Source: Ruegeria pomeroyi
GTDB lineage: Bacteria > Pseudomonadota > Alphaproteobacteria > Rhodobacterales > Rhodobacteraceae
Assembly (NCBI RefSeq): GCF_021405525.1
Contig: NZ_JAGQAG010000001.1
Location: 3,410,001-3,474,000 of the forward strand
Length of the DNA: 64,000 bases
Reading direction: 5' to 3'
Shown here: positions 1 through 8,689 of the stretch, piece after piece
Numbering within the stretch: position 1 is the stretch's first letter
Layout of the letters: each line of letters starts with the position of its first letter
The notes under the pieces: generated by a model
What the model was told of the DNA's origin: nothing
Database searches by the model: none
What the model saw: the letters and a program-made list of their open reading frames with translations, nothing else
Position numbers and translations under genes: made by a program

Positions 1-35
1 AACCACAAAACGCTAACCATTCCGACGGAGGTCTC

Positions 36-2075
36 ATGAAACGCATTCTTCTCTCCGGCGTCGCCGCCCTGGCCCTGCCCGGTGCTGCGCTTGCCGCCTG
101 TCCCGCCGTGACCGTTGCCGACCCGATGGGTGTCGCCTCGGGCACCTTTCCGCAGCAATACGACCTGGCCGAGTTCCAGTCTGCTGCCGGCTGCACCATG
201 GATTTTGCCGAAAACCCTGCGATTGGCGACCTGAACGCCCGCATCAAGGGCAACCCCGCTCTGCCGCCGTTGGCCGAACGCCTGCCGTCCGAGCCGCTGG
301 TTGTCGCCCCCTATGACGGGATCGGCCAGTATGGCGGTCAGTTCGACGCGCTGTCGAACGCCACCGAATCCGGCACCTCGGATTTCCTTTCGGTGCGCCA
401 TGTGAACCTGTTCCGCTATTCGGACGACCTGCAAACCGTGGTGCCGAATGTCGCCAAGTCCTGGGAATGGAACGATGATTTCACCCAGCTGACGGTGCAT
501 CTGCGTGCCGGTCACAAATGGTCGGACGGCGCGCCCTTTACCGCCGCCGACGTGGTGTTCTGGTATGACAACCTGATGATGGACACCAATGTCATGGCCG
601 AGCCCAAGGACTATGCCCTGGCCGGTGGCAAGCCGATGAAGGTCGAGGCTGTCGATGACACCACCGTCCGGTTCACGCTGGAAGCGCCCAAGCCGGGCCT
701 GATCGAGACCTTCTCGTTCACCTATGTGCAGCCCTTCCAACCCAAGCATTTCTTTGGACAGTTCCACCCGGCGCTGGATGCCAACGCGGACGCCAATGCG
801 CAGGCACTCGGCTATGAAAACGGGTATGAGCTGATCAAGGCCTATTACGGCAACTCGGACTGGATGGACACGCCCTCGCCCATGCTGACGGCGGGCGACA
901 AGCTGGCCGGGCTGCCCAAGGACACCATGCCGACGCTGGAAAGCCATATCCTGGTGAAGGAAACCACCGAGGGCCGGCACTATGTCGCGAACCCCTATTT
1001 CTTCCAGGTGGACACGGCGGGCAACCAGCTGCCCTATATCTCGGAAATGGACGAGACCTATGTGGGCGACGAAGAAGTCCGCACGCTGAAACTGTTGAAC
1101 GGCGAGGTGGATTACAAGTCGCAGGCGGTCAACCTGACCCAGGCGCCGGTGCTGCTGGAAGGCCAGGAAAAGGGTAACTACACCGTCGACGTGAAACCCG
1201 GCATCGCCAGCGCGACGCTGACCTTCAACGTCACCTCCGAGGACATGGGCAAGCGCGCCGTCTTCAACGATGTGCGGTTCCGTACCGCCATGTCGGTGGC
1301 CATCGACCGCGATCAGCTGAACGAGGTGGTGGCATTTGGCCTGGGAACGCCCAACCAGTATATCGGCTTCTCGCCGCGCCCCGATTTCATCGACGAGAAA
1401 TGGTCGAACCACGAGATCGCCTTTAACCCCGACCGCGCCCGCGCCCTGCTGGACGAGATCGGCCTGGTCGACAAGGATGGCGACGGTGACCGTGACCTGC
1501 CCAATGGCGACCCGTTCGTTCTGGACTGGCAGTTCTCGACCCAGGCCAGTTCCTCGCAGCTGGTGGAACTGATCGCGCAGAACTGGACCGATGTGGGCGT
1601 GACCACCACCATCAAGGAAGTTACCTCGGACGAATACCGCTCGTCGCAATCGGCCAATACGCTGGACGTGATGATGTGGGGCAAGGGCCAGCCTGCCGGT
1701 TCGATCCTGGGCGATGGCGAGATTTGGGTGCCGCCGTTTGACGGCTATTTCGATGTGCGCACCGGCATGCTCTGGGCCGAGTGGATCAGCTCGAACGGAT
1801 CCGCCGGGGTGGAACCCCCCGCATGGGTGGCCGAGCTGAAAGGCGAACTGGACACCTACCAGTCGAGTGCTCCGGGCACCGAATCCTCGATTGCCGCCGC
1901 GCAGAAAATGGTCGAGATCATGACCGGCCAGGTCCTGTTCATCGGCACCATCAACGCCCCGGCCCCGGTCTATCACTCGAACAAGCTCAAGAACTTCCCC
2001 GAGTTCAAGACGCAGTCCTACGAGTTCTACCGGACCTATCCCTATCGCCCCGCCCAGTGGTGGCTGAGCGAATAA
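36..2075 (+). CDS. ABC transporter periplasmic substrate-binding protein, family 5 (peptide/oligosaccharide)
   Basis: This is a 679-residue extracellular solute-binding protein of the Opp/Dpp type (SBP family 5). It starts at an ATG preceded by a GGAGG ribosome site. Residues 1-21 form an export signal, and the LAAC at residues 19-22 also fits a lipobox, so lipid anchoring is possible. The family fold is visible in the segment around VVPNVAKSWEWNDDFTQLTVHLR and in the downstream SDGAPFTAADVVF motif (about residues 140-175). At 679 residues it is longer than typical peptide binders (about 500-550), resembling the large family-5 binders used by some rhizobial sugar importers. It is the first gene of a five-gene importer. 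The substrate cannot be decided from sequence. Confidence 0.9.
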   Translation: MKRILLSGVAALALPGAALAACPAVTVADPMGVASGTFPQQYDLAEFQSAAGCTMDFAENPAIGDLNARIKGNPALPPLAERLPSEPLVVAPYDGIGQYGGQFDALSNATESGTSDFLSVRHVNLFRYSDDLQTVVPNVAKSWEWNDDFTQLTVHLRAGHKWSDGAPFTAADVVFWYDNLMMDTNVMAEPKDYALAGGKPMKVEAVDDTTVRFTLEAPKPGLIETFSFTYVQPFQPKHFFGQFHPALDANADANAQALGYENGYELIKAYYGNSDWMDTPSPMLTAGDKLAGLPKDTMPTLESHILVKETTEGRHYVANPYFFQVDTAGNQLPYISEMDETYVGDEEVRTLKLLNGEVDYKSQAVNLTQAPVLLEGQEKGNYTVDVKPGIASATLTFNVTSEDMGKRAVFNDVRFRTAMSVAIDRDQLNEVVAFGLGTPNQYIGFSPRPDFIDEKWSNHEIAFNPDRARALLDEIGLVDKDGDGDRDLPNGDPFVLDWQFSTQASSSQLVELIAQNWTDVGVTTTIKEVTSDEYRSSQSANTLDVMMWGKGQPAGSILGDGEIWVPPFDGYFDVRTGMLWAEWISSNGSAGVEPPAWVAELKGELDTYQSSAPGTESSIAAAQKMVEIMTGQVLFIGTINAPAPVYHSNKLKNFPEFKTQSYEFYRTYPYRPAQWWLSE

Positions 2076-2135
2076 GGACGCCTTGGAAACGGGCGGCGCG
2101 GCTGCCCGTTTCCCCTTCCCTTCAACGAGGTCTCG

Positions 2136-3140
2136 ATGCTTCATTTCGCGCGCTTCGCCGCCACACGGGCGGTCATGGCATTGGTCACTCTGGTGATCGT
2201 GTCGCTGATCGTCTTTTCGCTGATGGAGCTGGTTCCCGGCGACTGTGCCGAGCGTTACCTCGCCTACAAGAATACCCAAGGCTCGGCCATCACGCTGGCC
2301 GATATCGCGGCCGAGCGCGCCCGGCTGGGGCTGGACCAACCGTTCCTGACCCGATGGACAAGCTGGCTGGCCGGCGCGTTCCAGGGCGATTTCGGCGATA
2401 GCTGCATCTTGCGCGTCGATATTGCGCAACTCTTGGGCGACAAGTTCTGGATCTCGCTCTGGATATGTCTCGGCGCGCTGTTCGTGGCCTATATGATCGC
2501 CATTCCGGTCGGCATCATCTCGGCCGCCTCGCGCAATCCGTACCTGAACAACTCGCTGCGCGTGGTCAGCTATCTGGGGCTGGCGATGCCGAACTTCCTG
2601 CTGGCGCTGATGGTGATGCTGATCTCGACCGTCTATTTCGGCGAGACGCTGACGGGCCTGTTTTCGCCCGAATACAAGGAGGCGCCCTGGTCGGTGGACC
2701 GGGTGCTGGACCTGCTGAAACACGCCTGGCTGCCGGTGTTCATCCTGGGTTGGTCGGCCACTGCATTTGCCCTGCAAACGGTGCGCGCGCTGATGTCGGA
2801 CGAGATTGGCAAGCTTTATGTCACCGCCGCCGCAGCGCGCGGGCTTTATGGCCGGCGCCTGTTGTGGCGGTATCCGGCACGGCACGCGCTGGGGCCGATC
2901 GTCAATTCGCTGGGTTTCGACCTCAACCGTATCTTCAACGAACTGCCCATCGTGGCGCTGATCCTGACCCTGACCGAGGCCGGATCGCTGCTGCTCGAAG
3001 CCCTGGCGCGCTCGAACGACCAACAATTGGCGGGCGCCATCATTTTCCTTCTGACCGCCTCGATCGTGACGTTGAACTTTGCCACCGACATCCTGCTGGC
3101 GGTGATCGACCCGCGCGTGCGCAAGAGCATCCTGAGGTGA
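2136..3140 (+). CDS. ABC transporter permease, OppB/DppB type
   Basis: A 334-residue inner-membrane permease forms one half of the translocation channel of the importer. An N-terminal membrane helix (about residues 10-32) ends in the family motif MELVPGD, which is typical of DppB/OppB. A periplasmic stretch follows, then a five-helix BPD_transp_1 core from about residue 110. The EAA-type loop that contacts the ATPase is seen at about residues 225-245 (TAAAARGLYGRRLLWRYPARHALGP). The gene lies 60 bp after the binding-protein gene and 4 bp before the next permease gene, consistent with one operon. Confidence 0.9.
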   Translation: MLHFARFAATRAVMALVTLVIVSLIVFSLMELVPGDCAERYLAYKNTQGSAITLADIAAERARLGLDQPFLTRWTSWLAGAFQGDFGDSCILRVDIAQLLGDKFWISLWICLGALFVAYMIAIPVGIISAASRNPYLNNSLRVVSYLGLAMPNFLLALMVMLISTVYFGETLTGLFSPEYKEAPWSVDRVLDLLKHAWLPVFILGWSATAFALQTVRALMSDEIGKLYVTAAAARGLYGRRLLWRYPARHALGPIVNSLGFDLNRIFNELPIVALILTLTEAGSLLLEALARSNDQQLAGAIIFLLTASIVTLNFATDILLAVIDPRVRKSILR

Positions 3141-3144
3141 TCCG

Positions 3145-4269
3145 ATGACAGCCCCAAGCCAGACCGCCAAGGAAGCCTATTTCACCGCCTCGCAGCGGCA
3201 GTTGATCTGGGCACGTTTCAAGAAACAGCGCGCCGCCATGGTGGCGGCCACCGTGTTGGTGGTACTGATCCTGTCGGGCCTCTTTGCCCCCTTCCTGTCA
3301 CCCTATGACCCCACGGTCGCGGGACGCGACAAGGATTATCTGAACGGCGCGCCGCAGGTACCGAAGTTCTGCGACAAGAACGGCTGCTCGCTGCGCCCCT
3401 TCCTGCATACGGTCACTCGTGAACGCTCGCTTGCCACCAATTTCCGCTGGGTGGAAAAGGTGAACGAGGATGAACGGCGCTATGTGCAGTTCTTTGTTCA
3501 GGGCGACAGTTACAAGCTCTTTGGCTTCATCCCCGGCAACATCCACCTGTTCGGCATGGATCAGGGCTATGTCCACCTGTTCGGCACGGACAGCGCGGGC
3601 AAGGATATCTTCAGCCGCACCCTGCACGCGGTCTGGACCTCGCTTCAGGTCGGAACGCTAGGGGTTCTGATCTCGTTCGTGCTGGCGCTCGCCATCGGCG
3701 GGATCGCGGGCTATTACGGCGGCATGGTGGACAGCGTGATCCAGATGGTGACGGATGCGGTCCGAACCATACCCTCGATCCCGCTCTTCATGGCCATCGC
3801 CGCATTCATCCCGCCGGAATGGTCGGCCGAGACGCGGTTCTTTGTCATTACCCTGATCCTTGGGCTGGTGGGCTGGCCGACGCTGGCGCGGCGGGTGCGC
3901 ACCCATCTCTTGACCGAGCGCAATCAGGAATACGTGCTGGCAGCCCAGCTGTGCGGCGCCTCGCCCAGCCACATCATCCGGCGCCATCTGCTGCCCAGTT
4001 TCACCAGTTACATCATCGTCGATCTGGTGATCTCGTTTCCTTATGTCGTGCTCAGCGAAACGGCGCTCAGCTTCATCGGGCTTGGCCTCAAGGACCCGGT
4101 CAACAGCCTGGGCGTGATGCTGCAGAACGTGACCAAGGCTGACGTGCTGCTGAACTATCAGTGGTATTTCATCCCGGTCCTGTTCTTCATCGCGCTGGTC
4201 ATGGCCTTTGTCTTTGTCGGCGACGGGCTGCGCGACGCGGCCGATCCCTATTCGGAGAGCCGCAAATGA
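3145..4269 (+). CDS. ABC transporter permease, OppC/DppC type, with long periplasmic insert
   Basis: A 374-residue permease is the partner of the preceding OppB-like protein. After the first membrane helix (about residues 29-51) comes the family motif PYDP. About 85 residues are then inserted before the usual GTDSAGKDIFSR motif. The insert carries a cysteine pair (CDKNGC, about residues 73-78) and two HLFG segments. Ordinary DppC proteins have only about 25 residues here, so the insert points to a subfamily rather than to a generic peptide permease. The C-terminal core holds the EAA loop (QLCGASPSHIIRRHLLP). The stop codon overlaps the next start in ATGA. Confidence 0.88.
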   Translation: MTAPSQTAKEAYFTASQRQLIWARFKKQRAAMVAATVLVVLILSGLFAPFLSPYDPTVAGRDKDYLNGAPQVPKFCDKNGCSLRPFLHTVTRERSLATNFRWVEKVNEDERRYVQFFVQGDSYKLFGFIPGNIHLFGMDQGYVHLFGTDSAGKDIFSRTLHAVWTSLQVGTLGVLISFVLALAIGGIAGYYGGMVDSVIQMVTDAVRTIPSIPLFMAIAAFIPPEWSAETRFFVITLILGLVGWPTLARRVRTHLLTERNQEYVLAAQLCGASPSHIIRRHLLPSFTSYIIVDLVISFPYVVLSETALSFIGLGLKDPVNSLGVMLQNVTKADVLLNYQWYFIPVLFFIALVMAFVFVGDGLRDAADPYSESRK

Positions 4270-5261
4270 GCCTGATCGACGTCGAGAACCTGACGCTGCA
4301 ATTCCGCACCGACGAGGGGCTGATCACCGCGGTCGAGGATGTGTCGTTCTCGCTCGCCCCGGGCGAGGTTATGGGGCTGGTGGGCGAAAGCGGTTCGGGC
4401 AAGTCGGTGACCGCCAAGGCGCTGATGAAGCTGAACGCCGCCAATGCCGTCTATGACCCCGCCACCCGGATCACCCTGCACCTGGACAGCGGGCCGGTGG
4501 ATGTGATGTCGCTGAAACGCCCGCGCGACATGGAGATCGTGCGCGGCGGCGCTGTCAGCATGATCTTTCAGGAACCGATGGCCAGCTTTGCGCCCGCTAT
4601 GACCATCGGCAGCCAGATGGTGGAACAGCTGCTGATCCACACCGATCTGAGCAAACGCGCCGCGCGCGATCTGTCGATCGAGATGCTCGACCGGGTCGGC
4701 ATCTCGGACGCGGCCAGCCGGTTCAACCAATATGCGTTCGAGCTGTCGGGCGGCATGCGCCAGCGCGCGATGATCGCCATGGCGCTTTCCACCCGACCGA
4801 AACTTCTGATCGCGGATGAACCGACCACGGCGCTGGATGTGACCATCCAGGCGCAGGTGATCGACCTGATGAAGGATCTGGTGGCCGAGTTCGGCATGGG
4901 CATCATCTTCATCACCCATGACCTTGGCGTGGTGGCGCAGACCGCTGACAAGGTGGCGGTGATGTATCTGGGCCGCATGGTCGAACAGGGCCCGGTGCGC
5001 GAGGTGATCCGAAACCCGCGCCACCCCTATACCCGTGGCCTGATCGACGCGCTGCCGCAACTGGACGATCTGGACAAACCCTTGATGCCGGTGCCGGGCG
5101 ACATCCCCTCGCCGCTGGAACGGCCCGAGGGCTGCGTGTTCCACACCCGCTGCACCCGGATCATCGGCGATATCTGCCGCACGACGGTGCCGGGTTGGGC
5201 CGATACCGGCCCGGATCACCGCACCGCCTGTCATCTCTGCCATCAGGACACCGCCGCATGA
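4266..5261 (+). CDS. ABC transporter ATP-binding protein, OppD/DppD type
   Basis: A 331-residue ATPase powers the importer from the cytoplasmic side. The start at 4266 was chosen because it forms an ATGA overlap with the upstream permease gene and places the conserved ABC domain at the N terminus. Walker A (GESGSGKS) lies at about residues 40-47, the signature LSGGMRQR at about 160, and Walker B with DEPTTALD at about 180-191. The H-loop is in the ITHDLGVV segment. The C-terminal Opp/Dpp extension carries the expected cysteine-rich motif (CVFHTRCTR, about 294-302), which in this family can bind an iron-sulfur cluster. It overlaps the next gene by ATGA. Confidence 0.93.
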   Translation: MSLIDVENLTLQFRTDEGLITAVEDVSFSLAPGEVMGLVGESGSGKSVTAKALMKLNAANAVYDPATRITLHLDSGPVDVMSLKRPRDMEIVRGGAVSMIFQEPMASFAPAMTIGSQMVEQLLIHTDLSKRAARDLSIEMLDRVGISDAASRFNQYAFELSGGMRQRAMIAMALSTRPKLLIADEPTTALDVTIQAQVIDLMKDLVAEFGMGIIFITHDLGVVAQTADKVAVMYLGRMVEQGPVREVIRNPRHPYTRGLIDALPQLDDLDKPLMPVPGDIPSPLERPEGCVFHTRCTRIIGDICRTTVPGWADTGPDHRTACHLCHQDTAA

Positions 5262-6244
5262 CCGAGGAACTGCTGATCGAGACCCGCGACCTGACGGTGG
5301 GCTTTCCCGTGGGCGGGCGTCTCTTCAACAAGAAGACGCTCAAGGCGGTGGACGGGATATCCATCGGCATTCCGCGCGGGTCGTTCTTTGGCGTGGTGGG
5401 CGAAAGCGGCTCGGGCAAGACCACGCTGGGCCGGGCGCTGCTCAACGCGGTGCCGATCACCGGCGGCCATGCAACCTATGACGATGGCGAAGTACGCTAT
5501 GACCTTGCCACCCTGTCGGGCGGTGAGTTGAAAGATTACCGCAAACGCGCGCAACTGATCTTTCAGGACCCATACGCCGCGCTCAGCCCGCGCATGACGG
5601 TGCGTGACATCATCGCCGAACCGCTTGAGGTGATGGGGCTGACCGCCTCGCGCGAGGAAACCGACGCCCGCGTCCGCGAGATCGCGGCGAAATGCCGGTT
5701 GAACCTGGAACATCTGCGCCGCTTTCCGCATGCCTTCTCGGGCGGACAGCGGCAGCGGATCTCGATCGCGCGCGCGCTGGTTTCGGGGCCGCGTTTCGTG
5801 GTTGCCGACGAATCCGTAGCCGCGTTGGATGTGTCGATCCAGGCCGATATCCTGAACCTGCTGAAGAACCTGCAATCCGAGCTGGGCCTGACCTATATGT
5901 TCATCAGCCACGACCTGAGCGTGGTGGCGCATAGCTGCGACCATGTGGCGGTGATGTATCTGGGCCGGATCGTGGAAAGCGCGCCGACCCGCAAGCTGTT
6001 TGCCGCACCGCGCCACCCCTATACCAAGGCGCTGTTTTCAGCGATCCCGTCGCTCGACCCCGATGACCGGGACCGTGCGCAAAAGCTTGAGGGTGAGATC
6101 CCCTCTCCCACCAACCAGCCCCCTGGGTGCAAGTTCCACACCCGCTGCCCGCATGCGACGGATCTGTGCAAGACCCGCGAACCCGTGTTGCAAACAGAGG
6201 GCGGCCACGCGGTTGCCTGCCACCGCTGGCAAGAGCTTCTTTAG
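5258..6244 (+). CDS. ABC transporter ATP-binding protein, OppF/DppF type
   Basis: This 328-residue protein is the second ATPase of the importer and should form a heterodimer with the OppD-like subunit. Walker A (GESGSGKTT) lies at about residues 48-56 and the signature FSGGQRQR at about 160. Walker B is followed by DESVAALD rather than the usual DEPTSALD, with the catalytic glutamate retained. The C-terminal OppF extension includes CKFHTRCPHA (about 291-300). The start at 5258 overlaps the previous stop in ATGA. It is the last gene of the operon; a nine-base-pair hairpin at 6278-6296 follows. Confidence 0.93.
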   Translation: MTEELLIETRDLTVGFPVGGRLFNKKTLKAVDGISIGIPRGSFFGVVGESGSGKTTLGRALLNAVPITGGHATYDDGEVRYDLATLSGGELKDYRKRAQLIFQDPYAALSPRMTVRDIIAEPLEVMGLTASREETDARVREIAAKCRLNLEHLRRFPHAFSGGQRQRISIARALVSGPRFVVADESVAALDVSIQADILNLLKNLQSELGLTYMFISHDLSVVAHSCDHVAVMYLGRIVESAPTRKLFAAPRHPYTKALFSAIPSLDPDDRDRAQKLEGEIPSPTNQPPGCKFHTRCPHATDLCKTREPVLQTEGGHAVACHRWQELL

Positions 6245-6277
6245 ACTGAGGTTATCAAGAGCGTTGCGCTGCAGGAT

Positions 6278-6296
6278 CGCCTGACCAGGTCAGGCG
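6278..6296 (+). terminator. Hairpin after the ABC importer operon
   Basis: The arms CGCCTGACC and GGTCAGGCG are perfectly complementary and are separated by one base, 34 bp after the stop of the last importer gene. There is no T tract, so this may be a transcript-end hairpin or a protein-binding dyad for the downstream gap promoter. Confidence 0.4.
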
Positions 6297-6336
6297 CACC
6301 CTTCACCTGTCCCAGAAAGCGGTTGCTTTTTCGATT

Positions 6337-6350
6337 TGTTAGCGCTAACA
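6337..6350. promoter_or_regulatory. LacI-family operator-like palindrome upstream of gap
   Basis: TGTTAGCGCTAACA is a perfect 14-bp palindrome with the central CG typical of LacI/GalR-family operators. It lies 43 bp before the gap start codon, a position suited to repression of a gap promoter. The cognate regulator is not in the window. Confidence 0.7.
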
Positions 6351-6392
6351 GATTCTCAACCGAGCCAACCGGGCACATCGATGGAGGACGGC

Positions 6393-7418
6393 ATGACACT
6401 GAAAGTGGCAATCAACGGCTTTGGCCGCATCGGGCGCGGGGTGCTGCGGGCGCTGGTCGAAAGCGGCGCCGAGGATATCGAGGTGGTGGCGATCAACGAC
6501 CTTGCCAGCCCCGAAACGCTGGCACATCTGCTGAAGTACGACAGCGTGCATGGCCGTCTGCGGGCGCGGGTACTGGTCGAGGGCGACCGCATGATCGTGG
6601 GCCGCAACAGCATCCGCCTGACTGCAATCCGCAACCCCGAGGATCTGCCCTGGGCCGATGTGGATATCGCATATGAATGCACCGGTCTCTTCACCGGGCG
6701 CGAACAGGCCGCGCGGCATCTTGAGAACGGGTCGAAACGGGTTCTGATCTCGGCCCCCGGCAAGGATGCGGACCGTACCGTGGTCTTTGGCGTCAACGAC
6801 GATACGCTGACCGCTGACGATCTGATCGTGTCCAATGCCTCGTGCACCACCAATTGCCTGGCGCCGATGGCGATGGTGCTGGACCGCGCCTTTGGCATCA
6901 AGACCGGCTATATGACCACCATTCACGCCTATACCGGCGACCAGCCGACCCATGACACCGCCCATCGCGATCTCTATCGCGCGCGGGCGGCCTCGGTGTC
7001 GATGATCCCCACCTCGACCGGCGCGGCACGGGCCATTTCCGAGGTGCTGCCGCATCTCAAGGGCCGGCTCGAAGGCTCGGCGATCCGGGTGCCCACACCG
7101 AATGTCTCGCTGGTCGACCTGAGCTTTGTGCCCGAACGCCCGGCCACCCGCGAGGCGGTGAACGCCGCCATCCGCGCCGCCGCCGAGGGGCCGCTGTCCG
7201 GTATCCTCGCCTATGAAGAGGATCCGCTGGTCTCGGTCGATTTCAACCACGACAGCCACTCCTCGTGCTTTGCCGCTGCCCAGACCAGCGTCACCGCCGA
7301 CGGGCTGGTGCGGGTGGTCAGCTGGTATGACAACGAATGGGGCTTTTCCAACCGGATGCTGGATACCGGGCGCCGGATCGGCGCGTTGCTGATCGCTCCC
7401 CAGCGGTTGGCGGGTTGA
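6393..7418 (+). CDS. gap: Glyceraldehyde-3-phosphate dehydrogenase, type I
   Basis: A 341-residue enzyme oxidises glyceraldehyde 3-phosphate to 1,3-bisphosphoglycerate with NAD(P)+ in central carbon metabolism. The start at 6393 is preceded by a GGAGG at 6384-6388; an upstream in-frame ATG is less well placed. The Rossmann motif GFGRIGR is at residues 8-14. The catalytic segment SNASCTTNC puts the active-site cysteine at about residue 151. The phosphate and substrate motifs HAYTGDQ and the C-terminal WYDNEWGFSNR are intact. The gene stands alone, without pgk or tkt. A LacI-type palindrome upstream suggests sugar-responsive control, and the isolated context suggests it may be one of several gap paralogues. 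Confidence 0.95.
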   Translation: MTLKVAINGFGRIGRGVLRALVESGAEDIEVVAINDLASPETLAHLLKYDSVHGRLRARVLVEGDRMIVGRNSIRLTAIRNPEDLPWADVDIAYECTGLFTGREQAARHLENGSKRVLISAPGKDADRTVVFGVNDDTLTADDLIVSNASCTTNCLAPMAMVLDRAFGIKTGYMTTIHAYTGDQPTHDTAHRDLYRARAASVSMIPTSTGAARAISEVLPHLKGRLEGSAIRVPTPNVSLVDLSFVPERPATREAVNAAIRAAAEGPLSGILAYEEDPLVSVDFNHDSHSSCFAAAQTSVTADGLVRVVSWYDNEWGFSNRMLDTGRRIGALLIAPQRLAG

Positions 7419-7499
7419 GCCATCTGGCCGGGCCCTGTTCCCTCTCCTCCGGGCCCGGCCTCTCTTGCACCCGCGCGGATGACGCGCCAGACTCGGGCC

Positions 7500-7871
7500 A
7501 TGAGCGACACGCGCCCGCCCCCCGTCTACAAACTGCGCCTCGTTTTTGGCGAAACCGGCATGATTGGCCCGGGCAAGGCGGCGTTGCTGGACCATATCGC
7601 GCAGACCGGTTCGATCGCGGCGGCGGGGCGCGCGATGGGGATGAGTTACAAGCGGGCCTGGCAATTGGTCGAGACGATGAACGCCATGTTCCGTGACCCG
7701 GTGGTGACGCGCGCCCGAGGCGGCGCCCAAGGTGGCAGCGCCACGCTTACCCCGACCGGGCAAGAGGTTCTGGCCGCCTATCGCCGGTTCGAAACCGCCT
7801 GCCACAACGCGGGCGCCCCACATGCAAAGCAGCTGCAATCCCTGCTACGAAAGGACGAGACCGGCAGTTAG
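7500..7871 (+). CDS. ModE-like winged-helix regulator (DNA-binding domain only)
   Basis: This 123-residue protein resembles the N-terminal DNA-binding domain of ModE, the molybdate-responsive regulator. The helix-turn-helix core reads from TGSIAAAGRAMGMSYKRAWQ to the following LVETMN (about residues 33-58), a ModE/LysR-type signature. It ends soon after the winged helix, so the C-terminal molybdate-binding (TOBE) domains are absent. Single-domain ModE proteins are common in alphaproteobacteria. An in-frame ATG at 7479 is an alternative start. The gene lies 65 bp upstream of modA in the same direction, and an inverted repeat between them is a plausible target. Confidence 0.8.
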   Translation: MSDTRPPPVYKLRLVFGETGMIGPGKAALLDHIAQTGSIAAAGRAMGMSYKRAWQLVETMNAMFRDPVVTRARGGAQGGSATLTPTGQEVLAAYRRFETACHNAGAPHAKQLQSLLRKDETGS

Positions 7872-7895
7872 CCCTTGCACCTGCTGGCGCCCATA

Positions 7896-7921
7896 GCGAT
7901 ATTTCCGCCCAGACATATCGC
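7896..7921. promoter_or_regulatory. ModE-box-like inverted repeat upstream of modA
   Basis: GCGATAT and ATATCGC are perfect 7-bp inverted arms separated by 12 bp. They lie between the ModE-like gene and modA and end 15 bp before the modA start. The arms resemble the CGNTATAT-type half sites known for ModE. Binding here would repress modABC when molybdate is plentiful. Confidence 0.65.
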
Positions 7922-7936
7922 CTGCCGGAGCCTCGC

Positions 7937-8686
7937 TTGCCATTTACCCTGTTCTTTCGTGCCCTGCTTTGCGCCCTGCTGCTTGCCGGACCTGCGCGCG
8001 CGGAACAGGTTACCGTCTTTGCGGCCGCCAGCCTGAAAACCGCGCTGGACGAGATCGCCGCCGGTTTCGAGGCGGCGACAGGCAACAGCGTTACCCTCTC
8101 TTTTGCGGGGTCCTCGGTTCTGGCGCGACAGATCGGGCTGGGCGCACCAGCCCAGGTATTTGTCTCGGCCAATCCCGGCTGGATGGACTGGCTGGCTGAT
8201 CAGGGCCGGATCGACCCCACCAGCCGGCGCGACCTGGTGTCAAACCGGCTGGTCTTGGTCGCCCCGGTGGAACACACATCGTCGGACCCGCTTGACGATC
8301 TGTCCGCAGGGACAGGGCGGATCGCCATGGCACTGGTCGACGCAGTACCGGCAGGGCAATACGGCAAGGCGGCACTGTCCCAGTTGGGCCTGTGGGAGCA
8401 GCTTTCGCCGCGCGTGGTCCAGACCGACAACGCCCGCGCCGCGCTGGCGCTGGTGGCCACCGGCGCCGTGCCCTTTGGCATCGTCTATGCCACCGATGCG
8501 CGCGCCGACCCGCGGGTCACTCAGCTGATGACCTTTGCCACCGACAGCCATCCGCCGATCCTCTATCCAGCCGCATTGGTAGCGGGGCAAGAGAATGCCG
8601 CGGCGCGTTCCTTCCTTGTGCATCTGTTTGACGCCGAGGCGCAGGCGGTCTTTGTCCGGCATGGTTTCCTGCCGGTGGAGGATTGA
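7937..8686 (+). CDS. modA: Molybdate ABC transporter substrate-binding protein
   Basis: A 249-residue periplasmic protein captures molybdate or tungstate for the ModBC channel. It starts at TTG, preceded by CGGAG at 7926-7930. The signal peptide (about residues 1-22, ending ARAE) is followed by the ModA opening VFAAASLKTALDEI. The segment SFAGSSVLARQI supplies serine ligands for the oxyanion in this family. Length and motifs are normal. The gene is followed after 3 bp by modB, and a ModE-like inverted repeat lies in its leader. Confidence 0.93.
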   Translation: MPFTLFFRALLCALLLAGPARAEQVTVFAAASLKTALDEIAAGFEAATGNSVTLSFAGSSVLARQIGLGAPAQVFVSANPGWMDWLADQGRIDPTSRRDLVSNRLVLVAPVEHTSSDPLDDLSAGTGRIAMALVDAVPAGQYGKAALSQLGLWEQLSPRVVQTDNARAALALVATGAVPFGIVYATDARADPRVTQLMTFATDSHPPILYPAALVAGQENAAARSFLVHLFDAEAQAVFVRHGFLPVED

Positions 8687-8689
8687 CCC

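Noticed and set aside
6345-7838. 497-codon - strand frame opposite gap and the ModE-like gene
   Set aside because: It spans two well-supported genes and an intergenic region and has no recognisable domain.
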